DNA of 64,000 bases from Anaerococcus vaginimassiliensis. GTDB lineage: Bacteria; Bacillota; Clostridia; Tissierellales; Peptoniphilaceae. Numbering within the stretch: the stretch's first letter is position 1; each line of letters opens with the position of its first letter. The notes below the pieces were generated by a model, which had not been told where the DNA came from, did no database searches, and saw only the letters and a program-made list of their open reading frames with translations. Below are positions 33,017-45,144 of the stretch, one piece after another. The position numbers and the translations under genes are program-made. The stretch lies in contig NZ_LR130844.1 in the NCBI RefSeq assembly GCF_900626155.1, positions 1,508,880-1,572,879 of the forward strand. The letters run 5' to 3'.

Positions 33017-34765
33017 CTACTTTAATTTTATGTTCAATTCATTTAGAGCTTTCTCATCTACAATACTTGGTGCCTCTGTAAGTGGGCATGTAGCAGATTG
33101 TGTTTTAGGGAAAGCTATAATGTCTTTAATATTGTCAGTTTTCGCAAATAGCATCAACAATCTATCAAGTCCATATGCCAATCCAGCATGTGGAGGTGTA
33201 CCATATTGAAGAGCTTCAATGAAGAATCCAAATTTATTCTTGATATCTTCTTCTGAAAGTTTTAGTGATTCAAATACTTTTTCTTGAAGTTCAGAATTGT
33301 TAATTCTAACAGATCCTCCGCCCATCTCATCACCATTTATAACAATGTCATAAGCTTGAGTTCTTACCTTTTCTGGCTCTGTTAGAAGTAGATCTATATC
33401 ATCTTCATTAGGCATAGTAAATGGATGGTGTTGAGCTATATATCTATCTTCTTCTTCGCTATATTCAAACATTGGGAAGTTGACTACCCAGCAAAGTGCA
33501 TATTCTTTCTCAATAAGGTCGTTATCTTTTGCAACCTTTCTTCTAAGTGCACCCATTGCCTCAAGTACAACTCTATCTTTGTCTGCACCAATTAAAATAA
33601 GGTCGCCGTCTTCCATGTTAAGTTTTTCTTTTAAACCTGAAATTATATCATCAGTCAAGAATTTTTTGATAGAAGATTGAATCTCATCAGAATATTTTAT
33701 ATATGATAGACCTTTTAGACCATAATCTTTGACAAAGTCAGTAAGTTTATCTAGTTGTTTTCTAGAATAATTATCAGCTATACCCTTGAAGTTTAAGGCT
33801 CTAACAGATTTTCCATCATTTGTATTATCTGCAAATACTTTAAAATCACTATCTACAAATACTTCACTTACATCTTCTATCTTATAACCATATCTTAGAT
33901 CTGGTTTATCCGAACCATATGAATTCATTGCCTCAGAATAATCCATTCTATCTATTGGCAATGTTAGATCATAGTCTGTATACTTGTCGAAAAGCTCTTT
34001 TAGCAAACCTTCATTCATAGCAATAACATCATCTTGATTTGAAAAGCTCATTTCAAGATCCATTTGTGTAAATTCTGGTTGTCTATTTGCTCTCAAGTCT
34101 TCATCTCTAAAACATTTAACAACTTGGAAATATCTATCTAGTGAACCAATCATCAATATTTGTTTTAATAATTGTGGTGATTGTGGGAGTGCATAGAACT
34201 TACCAGAGTTTATCCTTGATGGAACAAGATAGTCTCTTGCTCCTTCTGGAGTTGGTTTTGTTAAAAATGGTGTCTCTACTTCAGTAAAGTCATTTTCATA
34301 CATGTATTCTCTAATGGTTCTAACGATGTCACTTCTAAGCTTAAGATTTCTTTGTACAGATGGTTTTCTCATATCCAAGTACCTATATTTTAATCTTAAA
34401 TTTTCACTAACATCATCATCATCTTTAATATAAATAGGTGGTGTTTTAGCCTTATCTAAAATATTGATTTTATCAGCGATAATTTCGATATCACCTGTAG
34501 GTATATCCTTGTTTTTAGATTCTCTCTCGCTAACTTTTCCCTTTACTTCAATTACGTATTCTTGTGATATCTCACGGGTTTTAGCATAATTTTCACTATC
34601 TTCTTCTCTTACTACAATTTGAGTTATTCCAGTTTTATCTCTTAAGTCAATAAAAACTAGTGAGCCCAAATTTCTTTTTTTGGCAACCCATCCCATTAGG
34701 ACGACTGAATCATTGACATTTTCGATTCTTAGGTCACCACACATATTTGTTCTTTTAAATTCCAT
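33017..34765 (-). CDS. aspS: Aspartate-tRNA ligase
   Basis: Class IIb synthetase of 582 aa. Order: N-terminal OB fold, flipping-loop region LPQSPQLLKQ, motif 2 FRDEDLRANRQPEFTQMDLEM, a bacterial GAD insertion in the middle, then motif 3 GLAYGLDRLLMLF. Length and insertion match the bacterial type. GGAGG precedes the ATG by 4 bases. I find no T-box leader; the MBL gene ends 11 bases upstream. Confidence 0.97.
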   Translation of the reverse strand: MEFKRTNMCGDLRIENVNDSVVLMGWVAKKRNLGSLVFIDLRDKTGITQIVVREEDSENYAKTREISQEYVIEVKGKVSERESKNKDIPTGDIEIIADKINILDKAKTPPIYIKDDDDVSENLRLKYRYLDMRKPSVQRNLKLRSDIVRTIREYMYENDFTEVETPFLTKPTPEGARDYLVPSRINSGKFYALPQSPQLLKQILMIGSLDRYFQVVKCFRDEDLRANRQPEFTQMDLEMSFSNQDDVIAMNEGLLKELFDKYTDYDLTLPIDRMDYSEAMNSYGSDKPDLRYGYKIEDVSEVFVDSDFKVFADNTNDGKSVRALNFKGIADNYSRKQLDKLTDFVKDYGLKGLSYIKYSDEIQSSIKKFLTDDIISGLKEKLNMEDGDLILIGADKDRVVLEAMGALRRKVAKDNDLIEKEYALCWVVNFPMFEYSEEEDRYIAQHHPFTMPNEDDIDLLLTEPEKVRTQAYDIVINGDEMGGGSVRINNSELQEKVFESLKLSEEDIKNKFGFFIEALQYGTPPHAGLAYGLDRLLMLFAKTDNIKDIIAFPKTQSATCPLTEAPSIVDEKALNELNIKLK

Positions 34766-34776
34766 ACATCCTCCTA

Positions 34777-35379
34777 TTATATTAAAAATGGATTATTGTT
34801 AAATTCATAGGATATGGTAGTTTCTTCACCATGTCCTGATAAAACTTTAGTATCTCCATCAAATTTACTAAATTTATTTTTGATTGAGTCAATAATTTGA
34901 TGATAATTTCCACCAGGAAAATCTGTTCTCCCTATTGACTGCTTAAATAAGGTATCTCCAGAAAACAAAACGTCACCGACTTTATAAGACATCGAATCCA
35001 ATGTATGACCTGGAGTTTTAATAGCTAATATATCATACTTGCTAAATACCTCTCCATCTTTTAGGTAATTATCAATTGGTACATTTACATCATATGAATA
35101 AGCTAAGTTGTAGTCTTTATCATTAGCTATTTCTTTGCTATCTTCAGATGCATATACACCAACATCATACAAATCCTTGAAATATTCAAGCCCCAATACA
35201 TGGTCAAAATGAGTATGAGTCTGAATGATAAAGTTTATTTTTATATTATTATCTTCTATATATTGTTTGACTCTCTCACTAGGATAGGCACAGTCAACTA
35301 AAAATCCCTCATTGTTTTCGTCACTAACAACATACATATTAGTCATTACTGGTCCTTCAACAAATCTACGAATCTTCAT
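34777..35379 (-). CDS. Metallo-beta-lactamase-fold hydrolase (glyoxalase II-like)
   Basis: Protein of 200 aa with the MBL metal motif THTHFDHVLGLEYF, then KTPGHTLDSM, LFSGDTLF, and a final SGHGEETT. It fits the YcbL/glyoxalase II-like group of thioester hydrolases; the true substrate is unknown. It lies between dtd and aspS, one base overlap with dtd. Confidence 0.88.
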   Translation of the reverse strand: MKIRRFVEGPVMTNMYVVSDENNEGFLVDCAYPSERVKQYIEDNNIKINFIIQTHTHFDHVLGLEYFKDLYDVGVYASEDSKEIANDKDYNLAYSYDVNVPIDNYLKDGEVFSKYDILAIKTPGHTLDSMSYKVGDVLFSGDTLFKQSIGRTDFPGGNYHQIIDSIKNKFSKFDGDTKVLSGHGEETTISYEFNNNPFLI

Positions 35380-35828
35380 TAAACTATCCTTTCGCTGTCT
35401 AAAATAATAGTAACTGGTCCATCATTTACTAAACTTACTTCCATATGTGTTTGGAATTGACCAGTTTTCACATCAAATCCATCATCACGAAGCCTATCTA
35501 TTAGTATTTCATAATATTTTATAGCCTTCTCCGCCTTAGCCGATTCAGTAAATGAAGGTCTATTTCCTTTTCTAGCATCACCATATAATGTGAATTGAGA
35601 TACTAAAAGTATCTGACCACCGACATCTTTTAAAGATAAATTCATTTTACCATTTTCATCTTCAAAAATTCTAAGATTACTTATCTTTCTTTTGATATAT
35701 TCAATGTCGCTATCTGCGTCAGTTTCTTTTACACCTAGTAGAACCATAAAGCCTTCTCCTATTTCAGATACTAGCTTATTTTCTACTTCAACTTTTGCTT
35801 TACTTACTTTTTGTATTATTGCTCTCAT
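35379..35828 (-). CDS. dtd: D-aminoacyl-tRNA deacylase
   Basis: Proofreading enzyme of 149 aa that clears D-amino acids (and glycine from tRNA-Ala) off tRNA. The two active-site motifs are present: SQFTLYGDARKGNRPSF and NDGPVTIILDS. The arrangement relA-dtd-MBL is common in Firmicutes. It overlaps relA by one base. Confidence 0.96.
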   Translation of the reverse strand: MRAIIQKVSKAKVEVENKLVSEIGEGFMVLLGVKETDADSDIEYIKRKISNLRIFEDENGKMNLSLKDVGGQILLVSQFTLYGDARKGNRPSFTESAKAEKAIKYYEILIDRLRDDGFDVKTGQFQTHMEVSLVNDGPVTIILDSERIV

Positions 35829-38008
35829 TAATTCTTAATCCTATATACATTATCAACTGTCCTTAATGATTTTAATTTAGTAATCACATCTGACAATTGA
35901 TCCATATTATTTACTTCAATTATTAAATCTATAGTACCCTGCTCTTGGTCAGTTCTTGCATTGATTCCTAAGATATTTACATTAACTGTAGAAATCATCT
36001 TAGTTATGTCATACAATACTGAAGGCGCATTAGATGTTAGTATCTGGATTTTAACAGGGAATTTATCTTCCTTGGAGTTTTGCCAGTAAACATCTATAAG
36101 CCTTTCTGGAGATTTGAGGTTAATAATGTTTGGACAGTTCTTAACGTGAACAGAAATTCCATTACCTTTAGTTATAAATCCTATAATTGGATCTCCAGGA
36201 ACAGGCGTACAACATTTAGCAAATTTTACCTCTACATCTTCTTCAAGATCGCTTACTCTAATTTCACTAGAGCCATTATTAGAAATCTCAGCTTGATTGA
36301 TTTCTTTTGGTTTGACCTCTTCATCTTTTTTCTTTTCATCAGATTCAAATTTGAGAAGTTTTTGAGTAACCTGTTCAACATTCGTTTTGCCATAGCCAAT
36401 AGATGCATACATCTCATCTTCGCTAGGATATCCTAATTCCTTACAGATTATATCAAGCCACTCATCTTTTAAAACAGCCTTATAACCTTCTCTATATTTT
36501 TTGATATCCTTAATTACTGCATTTTTACCAATTTCAATGTTTTCTTCTTTATCATTTCTTTTGAAAAATTGCTTGATTTTGTTTTTGGCTTGGTTACTTT
36601 TTACAATCTTTAGCCAATCTCTAGAAGGTCCATGAGAATTTTTGCTAGTTATTATTTCTACCAAATCTCCTGTTTTTAATTTATGAGTCAAAGGAACCAT
36701 TCTACCGTTTACCTTAGCTCCCACACAATTATTACCCACTTCTGTGTGAATCTTATAGGCAAAATCAATTGAACAAGAATCCATAGGTAGTGAATAAACC
36801 TCACCAGCAGGAGAATATACATAGATTTCCCTTGAGAAGAAATCTTTTTTCAGAGTCTCCATAAACTCTTGATTGTTCTCGTCCTTGCCACCTTCTTGTT
36901 GCCATTCTACTATCCTTCTTAGAAAACTCATGGCATCATCGAAATCAGATTGCGTGTTGTTATTTTCCTTGTATCTCCAATGGGCAGCTACACCATACTC
37001 ACATTCCTTGTGCATTGTCCTTGTTCTAATTTGAACTTCAAATGGTCTCGAATCATCACCAAATACTGTTGTATGAAGAGACCTATAGCCATTAGGCTTA
37101 GGTTGACCAATATAATCTTTTATCCTATTTGGAATTGGTCGCCATAGTGAGTGAACCTTTCCTAAAACTGCATAACATTCTGCAATCGTATCTACAAGAA
37201 CTCTTACAGCTGTTAGATCATATATTTCCTCAAAGGCAATTCCATTTCTCTGCATTTTCTTATTTATTGAATAGAGTGATTTAGGTCTACCAGATATCTC
37301 AAAGTTAATATCAGTTCCTTCTAGAGATTTAGATAGAGATTCAATTATTTCATTGATATATGCTTCTCTTTCTCGTCTTTTGACATTAACCATCTCAGCA
37401 AGTTCGTAATATTTTTCTGGTTCTTGATATCTAAAGCACAAATCCTCAAGCTCCCATTTGAGGGAATAAATACCAAGTCTATGAGCCAGTGGTACATATA
37501 TTTCAAGGGTTTCATCAGCTATTTGAATCTGTTTTTTCCTAGTCATATATTCAAGAGTTCTCATATTATGAAGCCTATCAGATAGCTTGATAAGAACAAC
37601 TCTTACATCATTTGACATAGCCATTACCATTTTTCTGATATTTTCAGCTTGTTTTTCTTCTCTAGAAGTATAATTTAGGTTTTTAAGTTTGGTTACACCA
37701 TCAACTAAGAAAGTTATCTCTTCACCAAAAACTTCAGCCATTTGATCTCTTGTGACATCAGTATCCTCAAGTACATCATGCATTAGGCCTGCACATATGG
37801 TTTGATCATCTAATTTCATCTCAGAAAGTTTCTTAGCTACTGCAATTGGATGGATAAAATAATCTTCTCCAGAGTTTCTTTTTTGTCCTCTATGGTGTAG
37901 CTCGCCAAAATCATATGCTTTTTTTATTAATTCAATATCTGCTTTTGGATTATTTTTTATAATGTATTCTTCGAATATCTCATATTCTTTTTTGAAATCT
38001 GTTGCCAT
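35828..38008 (-). CDS. relA: Bifunctional (p)ppGpp synthetase/hydrolase RelA/SpoT (Rel)
   Basis: Stringent-response enzyme of 726 aa. HD hydrolase domain intact (HRGQKR, AGLMHDVLEDT), synthetase domain (KPNGYRSLHTTV, EVQIRT), TGS (REIYVYSPAGEVYSLP), helical and zinc-finger-like region with KCCTPVPGD, and C-terminal ACT domain. So it should make and degrade the alarmone. It follows recJ by 4 bases and leads dtd. Confidence 0.97.
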   Translation of the reverse strand: MATDFKKEYEIFEEYIIKNNPKADIELIKKAYDFGELHHRGQKRNSGEDYFIHPIAVAKKLSEMKLDDQTICAGLMHDVLEDTDVTRDQMAEVFGEEITFLVDGVTKLKNLNYTSREEKQAENIRKMVMAMSNDVRVVLIKLSDRLHNMRTLEYMTRKKQIQIADETLEIYVPLAHRLGIYSLKWELEDLCFRYQEPEKYYELAEMVNVKRREREAYINEIIESLSKSLEGTDINFEISGRPKSLYSINKKMQRNGIAFEEIYDLTAVRVLVDTIAECYAVLGKVHSLWRPIPNRIKDYIGQPKPNGYRSLHTTVFGDDSRPFEVQIRTRTMHKECEYGVAAHWRYKENNNTQSDFDDAMSFLRRIVEWQQEGGKDENNQEFMETLKKDFFSREIYVYSPAGEVYSLPMDSCSIDFAYKIHTEVGNNCVGAKVNGRMVPLTHKLKTGDLVEIITSKNSHGPSRDWLKIVKSNQAKNKIKQFFKRNDKEENIEIGKNAVIKDIKKYREGYKAVLKDEWLDIICKELGYPSEDEMYASIGYGKTNVEQVTQKLLKFESDEKKKDEEVKPKEINQAEISNNGSSEIRVSDLEEDVEVKFAKCCTPVPGDPIIGFITKGNGISVHVKNCPNIINLKSPERLIDVYWQNSKEDKFPVKIQILTSNAPSVLYDITKMISTVNVNILGINARTDQEQGTIDLIIEVNNMDQLSDVITKLKSLRTVDNVYRIKN

Positions 38009-38012
38009 GCTA

Positions 38013-39743
38013 TCACCTTATATCTATTAACCTTAATTGTAAGTTCTTGTTTCCTCTAAATTCATTAACATCTGGATAATAAACAATATCGATTTTATTG
38101 CCTTTTATATTATTATTAAACTTTAGTTTTAGATATTCGTAGTCATCAACTGCATTAAACTTAATTGAGTTAAAGTATCGTCCGTTTTGGTGAAGGTTGA
38201 TTCTCATAGTTTTTTTATCTTTCCCTATCATCTGGATATCAGCTATATCAACACCTTTGTTAGCAAACACAGGTCTTGGATTGTCTTTTCCAAATGGTCT
38301 ATACTTATCTAACTTCTCTGCAAACTCTAGTGATAATTTGCTGATTTTGATTTGAGTATCTATGTTAATAACCTCTTCCAGATCATTTTTAGTTAATTTT
38401 GATTGGGAGTTAAGAAAATTTCTAAAGTCATCAATCATATCATTCTTTATAGATAAACCACATGCCATTGGATGACCACCAAATGATTCTAACTTGTCTT
38501 CAAATGGAAGAATTGCTTTATGCATATTATATGTTTCTATTGACCTACCTGAGCCTTTGAGTATCCCATCTTCGGCTGAATTAGTTAGAACAATAGTTGG
38601 CCTATAATACTTTTCTTTAATCCTACCTGCGACTATTCCACATATGCTTTCATCTATTGATGGCTCGTAGACAACTATTACATCACCCTTATCATATGAA
38701 TTTTCCTTGACTAGTTTATCGCATTTATCGAGCCCTTCTTGGGTAAGGTTTTTCCTTGTGTTATTAAGCTCTACTAGTTCTTTGGCTAACTGTCTAATCC
38801 TATCCATATCTTCTTCCATAAGAAGTTCTATAGCAAGTTTTGCTGTGGATAGTCTTCCAGTAGCATTCATCAATGGACCGATTATAAAGCCCAGTGTGTA
38901 CTCATCTATTTCTTTATTCCAACCAGCCTCTTCTAGTAAAATTTTTATGGCATATTTTTCTGTCATATTTAGTCTCTTAAGACCTTCTATTACAAAAATC
39001 CTATTTTCATCGGTAAGAGAAACTATATCACATACAGTTCCCATTGCTACGTATTCTAATAAGGATGCAAGGTACTCAAAATCACCATCAAGCTTCATAT
39101 ATAAAGCCTGCATCAACTTAAAGGAAACACCAGCTCCACATAAATCTGTGAAAGGATATTTGCTATCTAGCCTGTGAGGATTTATAACGCAATCTGCATC
39201 AGGTAGGATTTGATCAACCCATCCGTCTTTATCTTCCTTTTCAATTTGGTGGTGGTCTGTCACTATTACTTTAATTCCATTTTCTTTAAGTTTTTTAACC
39301 TGATCAAACCCAGTAATTCCATTATCACAAGTGATAACTAAACTAACCTTATCTTCTACGGCCTTATCACTCATGCCACTTGATATACCATATCCCTCGT
39401 CTACTCTGTGTGGGATATCGTAGCTAATATTATCATAGTAAAATAAAAGTCCATCTAACAAGGTCATAACAGATGCTATTCCATCTTGGTCATAATCTCC
39501 AAAGATTCTTATCTCGCCATTTTCTTGTATGGTTTCTATGATAATATCAATAGCTTCAGTCATATCTGGAAGATCGTATGGATTGTGGAGTTTATTTAAA
39601 CTTGGATTAATATACATATCAACTAGTTTAGGATCGACTATATCTCTATTTCCTAAAATAAGAGCATCTAGCTTTGTAATTCCTTCAATCTTTGAATTAT
39701 TTATGTAATTTTCTCTCTTATTATATATAAACCAATTTGCCAT
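38013..39743 (-). CDS. recJ: Single-stranded-DNA exonuclease RecJ
   Basis: DHH-family 5'-3' exonuclease of 576 aa for recombination and mismatch repair. Motifs: IFGDYDQDGIASV, CDNGITG, VTDHHQ, LCGAGVSFKL and the DHHA1 region with GSGRSIETYN and FGGHPMACGL. Its length is near the short RecJ core; longer Firmicute forms have an extra C-terminal domain. Its promoter lies just upstream, relA follows. Confidence 0.94.
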   Translation of the reverse strand: MANWFIYNKRENYINNSKIEGITKLDALILGNRDIVDPKLVDMYINPSLNKLHNPYDLPDMTEAIDIIIETIQENGEIRIFGDYDQDGIASVMTLLDGLLFYYDNISYDIPHRVDEGYGISSGMSDKAVEDKVSLVITCDNGITGFDQVKKLKENGIKVIVTDHHQIEKEDKDGWVDQILPDADCVINPHRLDSKYPFTDLCGAGVSFKLMQALYMKLDGDFEYLASLLEYVAMGTVCDIVSLTDENRIFVIEGLKRLNMTEKYAIKILLEEAGWNKEIDEYTLGFIIGPLMNATGRLSTAKLAIELLMEEDMDRIRQLAKELVELNNTRKNLTQEGLDKCDKLVKENSYDKGDVIVVYEPSIDESICGIVAGRIKEKYYRPTIVLTNSAEDGILKGSGRSIETYNMHKAILPFEDKLESFGGHPMACGLSIKNDMIDDFRNFLNSQSKLTKNDLEEVINIDTQIKISKLSLEFAEKLDKYRPFGKDNPRPVFANKGVDIADIQMIGKDKKTMRINLHQNGRYFNSIKFNAVDDYEYLKLKFNNNIKGNKIDIVYYPDVNEFRGNKNLQLRLIDIR

Positions 39744-39765
39744 AGACCTTCCTTTCTTCTTATTA

Positions 39766-39793
39766 ACTATACTACTTAAATCTTTCTTATAAA
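39766..39793 (-). promoter_or_regulatory. Probable promoter of recJ-relA
   Basis: TTTATA, 16 bases, TATAGT (39766-39771) on the minus strand, right after the yajC terminator. The -35 is weak. Confidence 0.45.
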
Positions 39794-39813
39794 GAAAGGA
39801 GGCTTTAGCCTCC
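39791..39813 (-). terminator. Terminator of the ruv-queA-tgt-yajC operon
   Basis: GGAGGC (39798-39803) pairs with GCCTCC (39808-39813) around a 4-base loop, followed by TTTCTTT on the minus strand. Confidence 0.85.
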
Positions 39814-39821
39814 CTTACATT

Positions 39822-40084
39822 CTACATGTCCAAAATTGATTTAATTGAATCTTTTTCAACCTTAAGATATGTTATATTATCCAAAGTTCCTGTTGCTATC
39901 ATTACATAACTATCGTCTATCTTCGTCACTTCGCCTATTATTCCTGATTTAGTTACAATTTTAGAACCTTCAGACAAATTATTATCTATAAATTTTTTAT
40001 TCTTCTTTTCAATCATTTCATTTTTAAGACTAGTTTCATAAAAATAGTATAAAATTATTATTATGATTAAATATTCTAATTTCA

Positions 40085-40085
<1 letters not shown>
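39822..40085 (-). CDS. yajC: Preprotein translocase subunit YajC
   Basis: Protein of 87 aa with one N-terminal membrane helix (about residues 4-16) and the YajC core LSEGSKIVTKSGIIGEVTKIDDSYVMI. It assists the Sec translocon. Directly after tgt (one base shared), the usual queA-tgt-yajC order. Confidence 0.92.
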
Positions 40086-42234
<2,149 letters not shown>

Positions 42235-42235
42235 C

Positions 42236-43243
42236 TTACTCCTCTATTTTTAAACCATAATGTTCATATGCTTTTCTTGTTAAAACTCTACCCCTAGGAG
42301 TTCTAGTTATAAATCCTATTTGAAGCAAATATGGTTCATATACATCTTCTATTGTTACATTTTCAATACCTGTTGATGCGGCTATAGTATCCACACCTAC
42401 AGGGCCACCACCAAAATTGTCATACATGGTCATAATTATTTTTTTATCCATTGTATCAAGACCCATTGGATCAATCTCTAACAATTCAAGGCCCTTTTTA
42501 CTAGTATCATAATCTATCTTTTCATCAGCCTTAACTATAGCAAAATCTCTAACTCTTTTTAGCAATCTATTTGCTATCCTTGGTGTCCCTCTTGATCTTC
42601 TAGCTATCTCTATAGCTCCTTTGTCATCAATTGGAATATCTAAAATTTGAGCAGACCTTTTAACTATCGTAGTAAGATCTTTTGTATCATATAAGTTTAG
42701 AGCAAGCAATACTCCAAATCTATCCCTAAGAGGAGCTGAAAGCATTCCAGCTCTAGTTGTAGCTCCTATAAGGGTGAATTTTTCCAAATCAATTCTAATA
42801 GACTGAGCATTAGGACCTTTTCCAACTATGATATCTAAAACAAAATCTTCCATAGCTGAATATAGAATCTCTTCTACAGACCTATTTATCCTGTGTATCT
42901 CATCTATAAATAAAACATCCCCACTAGAAAGATTGGTTAAGATACTCGCCAAATCAGAAGGACGTTCAATAGCTGGCCCACTTGTTACTCTAAGATTTAC
43001 ACCAAGCTCGTTTGCTATTATAGTCGACAAGGTTGTTTTACCTAGGCCTGGAGGACCCTGAAGCAAAACATGATCTAGCGGCTCATTTCTAGAAAGTGAA
43101 GACTTGATGAAAATATCTAATTTTTCTTTAACTTTATCTTGACCTATGTAATCTTTTAGCCACTTTGGTCTTATGCTATTTTCAGCAAATAAATCTTCTA
43201 CTTGTTCATTACTGCTTACTATTCTATCATTTTCATCATACAT
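42236..43243 (-). CDS. ruvB: Holliday junction branch-migration ATPase RuvB
   Basis: AAA+ motor of 335 aa. [19 protein letters not shown] (Walker A), [16 protein letters not shown] (Walker B), sensor [18 protein letters not shown], and the C-terminal winged helix with [12 protein letters not shown]. It forms hexamers on DNA at RuvA-bound junctions. 8 bases after ruvA. Confidence 0.97.
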   Translation of the reverse strand: MYDENDRIVSSNEQVEDLFAENSIRPKWLKDYIGQDKVKEKLDIFIKSSLSRNEPLDHVLLQGPPGLGKTTLSTIIANELGVNLRVTSGPAIERPSDLASILTNLSSGDVLFIDEIHRINRSVEEILYSAMEDFVLDIIVGKGPNAQSIRIDLEKFTLIGATTRAGMLSAPLRDRFGVLLALNLYDTKDLTTIVKRSAQILDIPIDDKGAIEIARRSRGTPRIANRLLKRVRDFAIVKADEKIDYDTSKKGLELLEIDPMGLDTMDKKIIMTMYDNFGGGPVGVDTIAASTGIENVTIEDVYEPYLLQIGFITRTPRGRVLTRKAYEHYGLKIEE

Positions 43244-43251
43244 TTAATCAC

Positions 43252-43839
43252 CTAAATCAATCTTTTTAAACTTTCTTTTATTAGTCCCTCTAGACTTAAT
43301 TCATTATCTTTTAGCTCCAAGAGAACTCTATCAATGTCATTTTTCTGATAGCCTAGGTTTAATAGTGCTTCTTTAGCAACATCGAAGTCTTCATTTACTA
43401 CGCTTACATCCTCTGATTTTTCTATTGGAATAAAATTCATCTTTTTAACTTTATCCACTAATTCCAAAATTATTCTAGAAGCAGACTTCTTACCTATTCC
43501 TTTTGCTACAGTTAGCTTATTTATATCGTTATTTAATATAGCATTTTTAATCTCATTAACTGATAACGAAGACAATATTCCAAGAGCTGTCTTAGGACCA
43601 ATTGTAGAAACACTAGTAAGATGTAAAAACATTTCTAGCTCATCTTTACTAATAAATCCAAAAAGGGAAATATCGTCTTCTCTAACTTGCATAGAAGTAT
43701 AAATCTTATACTCGTTATTTATTTCAATATTAGCAAGAGTTGTAAGTGAAGAAAATATAATATATCCCATATTGTTATTTTCAATTACGAAGTTATCTTC
43801 ATTTATCGCTCTAATTTGACCTATAATATATGATATCAT
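43252..43839 (-). CDS. ruvA: Holliday junction-binding protein RuvA
   Basis: Protein of 195 aa. N-terminal OB fold (MISYIIGQIRAINED), middle HhH region (LTSVSTIGPKTALGILS, VAKGIGKKSASRII), acidic linker and the C-terminal domain (ALLNLGYQKNDID) that moves RuvB. It shares one base with ruvC. Confidence 0.96.
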   Translation of the reverse strand: MISYIIGQIRAINEDNFVIENNNMGYIIFSSLTTLANIEINNEYKIYTSMQVREDDISLFGFISKDELEMFLHLTSVSTIGPKTALGILSSLSVNEIKNAILNNDINKLTVAKGIGKKSASRIILELVDKVKKMNFIPIEKSEDVSVVNEDFDVAKEALLNLGYQKNDIDRVLLELKDNELSLEGLIKESLKRLI

Positions 43840-44333
43840 TAATTCAACCTAAAACTTTCTTTAAACCTTTGACTTAGGGCATGGCACAAGGCTACTGACA
43901 AAGCATCTGCCGCATCATCTGGCTTTGGAATTTCTTTCAAGTTAAGAAGCTTAGTAATAGTTAGCTGCATTTGTCTCTTATTAGCTCTTCCGTATCCTGT
44001 GATTGCCTGTTTGATCTGTAATGGTGTATATTCATAGATTGGCAAATTATTTTTTTGTGCACAAAGGACTTGAATTCCTCTAGCATGCCCAACAGTTATC
44101 GCAGTTTTTACATTAGCATTAAAAAATAATTCTTCAATAGCAAATTCATCTGGATTAAATTCGTTTATTATATCATCTAAATTATCATATAACAACTCTA
44201 GTCTTTTTCCTGTCTTTGTTTTTGATGAAGTTGTTATTACACCATTTTCTAATACTTTAACCTTATTATTTTTAAATTCAATTACTCCATAACCCATAAT
44301 TGCTATTCCTGGGTCTATTCCTAATATAATCAT
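43839..44333 (-). CDS. ruvC: Crossover junction endodeoxyribonuclease RuvC
   Basis: RNase H-fold resolvase of about 164 aa. First catalytic Asp in MIILGIDPGIAIMGYG; FAIEELFFNANVKTAITVGHARG has the next acid; the end has KPDDAADALSVALCH. The start at 44333 follows GGAG by 3 bases; a TTG at 44342 is an alternative. A terminator hairpin at 44341-44364 stands immediately before it, so its own promoter is not apparent. Confidence 0.95.
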   Translation of the reverse strand: MIILGIDPGIAIMGYGVIEFKNNKVKVLENGVITTSSKTKTGKRLELLYDNLDDIINEFNPDEFAIEELFFNANVKTAITVGHARGIQVLCAQKNNLPIYEYTPLQIKQAITGYGRANKRQMQLTITKLLNLKEIPKPDDAADALSVALCHALSQRFKESFRLN

Positions 44334-44340
44334 AATCTCC

Positions 44341-44364
44341 AAAATAAAAAGGGCTATAAGCCCT
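44341..44364 (-). terminator. Terminator abutting ruvC
   Basis: AGGGCT/AGCCCT (44350-44364) with a short loop and TTTTTATTTT on the minus strand. The upstream gene's stop (44363-44365) lies in the stem. The ruvC Shine-Dalgarno begins within about four bases of the T tract. Confidence 0.8.
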
Positions 44365-45076
44365 ATTGATATCTCCTAAACACTTCCCTAATTAGACCTC
44401 TAAAGTAATACTCAGCATAAGTGTCAACTATTGATTTATATAAATATGTAAGTGTTTTTTCATACATTTTTTTAGATTGTTGACTTGTTATGTCTTCAGT
44501 AAATATAGAATCAGTGTCGAAACTAAGCTGTTTGTGAGTCGTTGTATCTATATTGTAAATCTTTTCTTTAAGCATCAAATCAGCATAAGCCTTGATGTCT
44601 TTATTTAATTCTTTTACAAGTCCTTTATTATCGTATATTTTTCTTTTAAACTCGTTACTTATATCGATAATTTTAGGATCAAACCTATTATAGTAAAAAT
44701 TTGTAGATTCTATTAAGTAGTCGGCACCAAATTCATCTATCAATGTATATTCTAATTTATCTACTGCCTTTTTATCTCTGAACGCTCTAAATTGAGCTTT
44801 AATTGATATGACATATTCATATCTATATATATCAGAAGATATTAGGCTATCTAAAGAATCTATTATTTGATCGATGTCTCTAAGATTCCAGAAATATTTT
44901 TTCAAATTCTTTAGTACATAATCATTAACATAAAAAGAATTCTTTGAAAAATTGATAAAGTTCTTATCATGTAACAAAGACATAAGTGTGTTCAATGAGT
45001 ATATATCTTCATTTACTAAAAAATTATATTCAAGTTTTTCAATTATTGGATATTGTTCACTTAAATTTGCCTTCAT
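44363..45076 (-). CDS. Hypothetical helical protein
   Basis: A 237-aa protein I do not recognise. It is predicted mainly helical, rich in Tyr, Asp and Lys, without signal peptide, membrane helix or cysteine cluster. The first part (IEKLEYNFLVNEDIYSLNTLMSLLHD) may hold a small winged-helix-like or TPR-like fold; the last part (YLYKSIVDTYAEYYFRGLIREVFRRYQ) is amphipathic and basic. AGGAATG precedes the ATG. It is followed by a terminator and then the ruv operon. Confidence 0.75.
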   Translation of the reverse strand: MKANLSEQYPIIEKLEYNFLVNEDIYSLNTLMSLLHDKNFINFSKNSFYVNDYVLKNLKKYFWNLRDIDQIIDSLDSLISSDIYRYEYVISIKAQFRAFRDKKAVDKLEYTLIDEFGADYLIESTNFYYNRFDPKIIDISNEFKRKIYDNKGLVKELNKDIKAYADLMLKEKIYNIDTTTHKQLSFDTDSIFTEDITSQQSKKMYEKTLTYLYKSIVDTYAEYYFRGLIREVFRRYQ

Positions 45077-45144
45077 TACATTCCTACCTCTTATACTATT
45101 TTACCATAAAATCCATTTATTTTATTGATTTTCTTGTTTGCTTA

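Noticed and set aside
34766-34790. T-box leader before aspS
   Set aside because: Only 11 bases separate aspS from the MBL gene.
36080-36436. Plus-strand frame of 118 codons within relA
   Set aside because: Antisense to the TGS/ACT region of relA; no start signals.
38707-39177. Plus-strand open frame of 156 codons
   Set aside because: Lies antisense inside recJ; composition is low-complexity Ser/Leu/Lys as expected for a reverse-strand shadow; no ribosome binding site.
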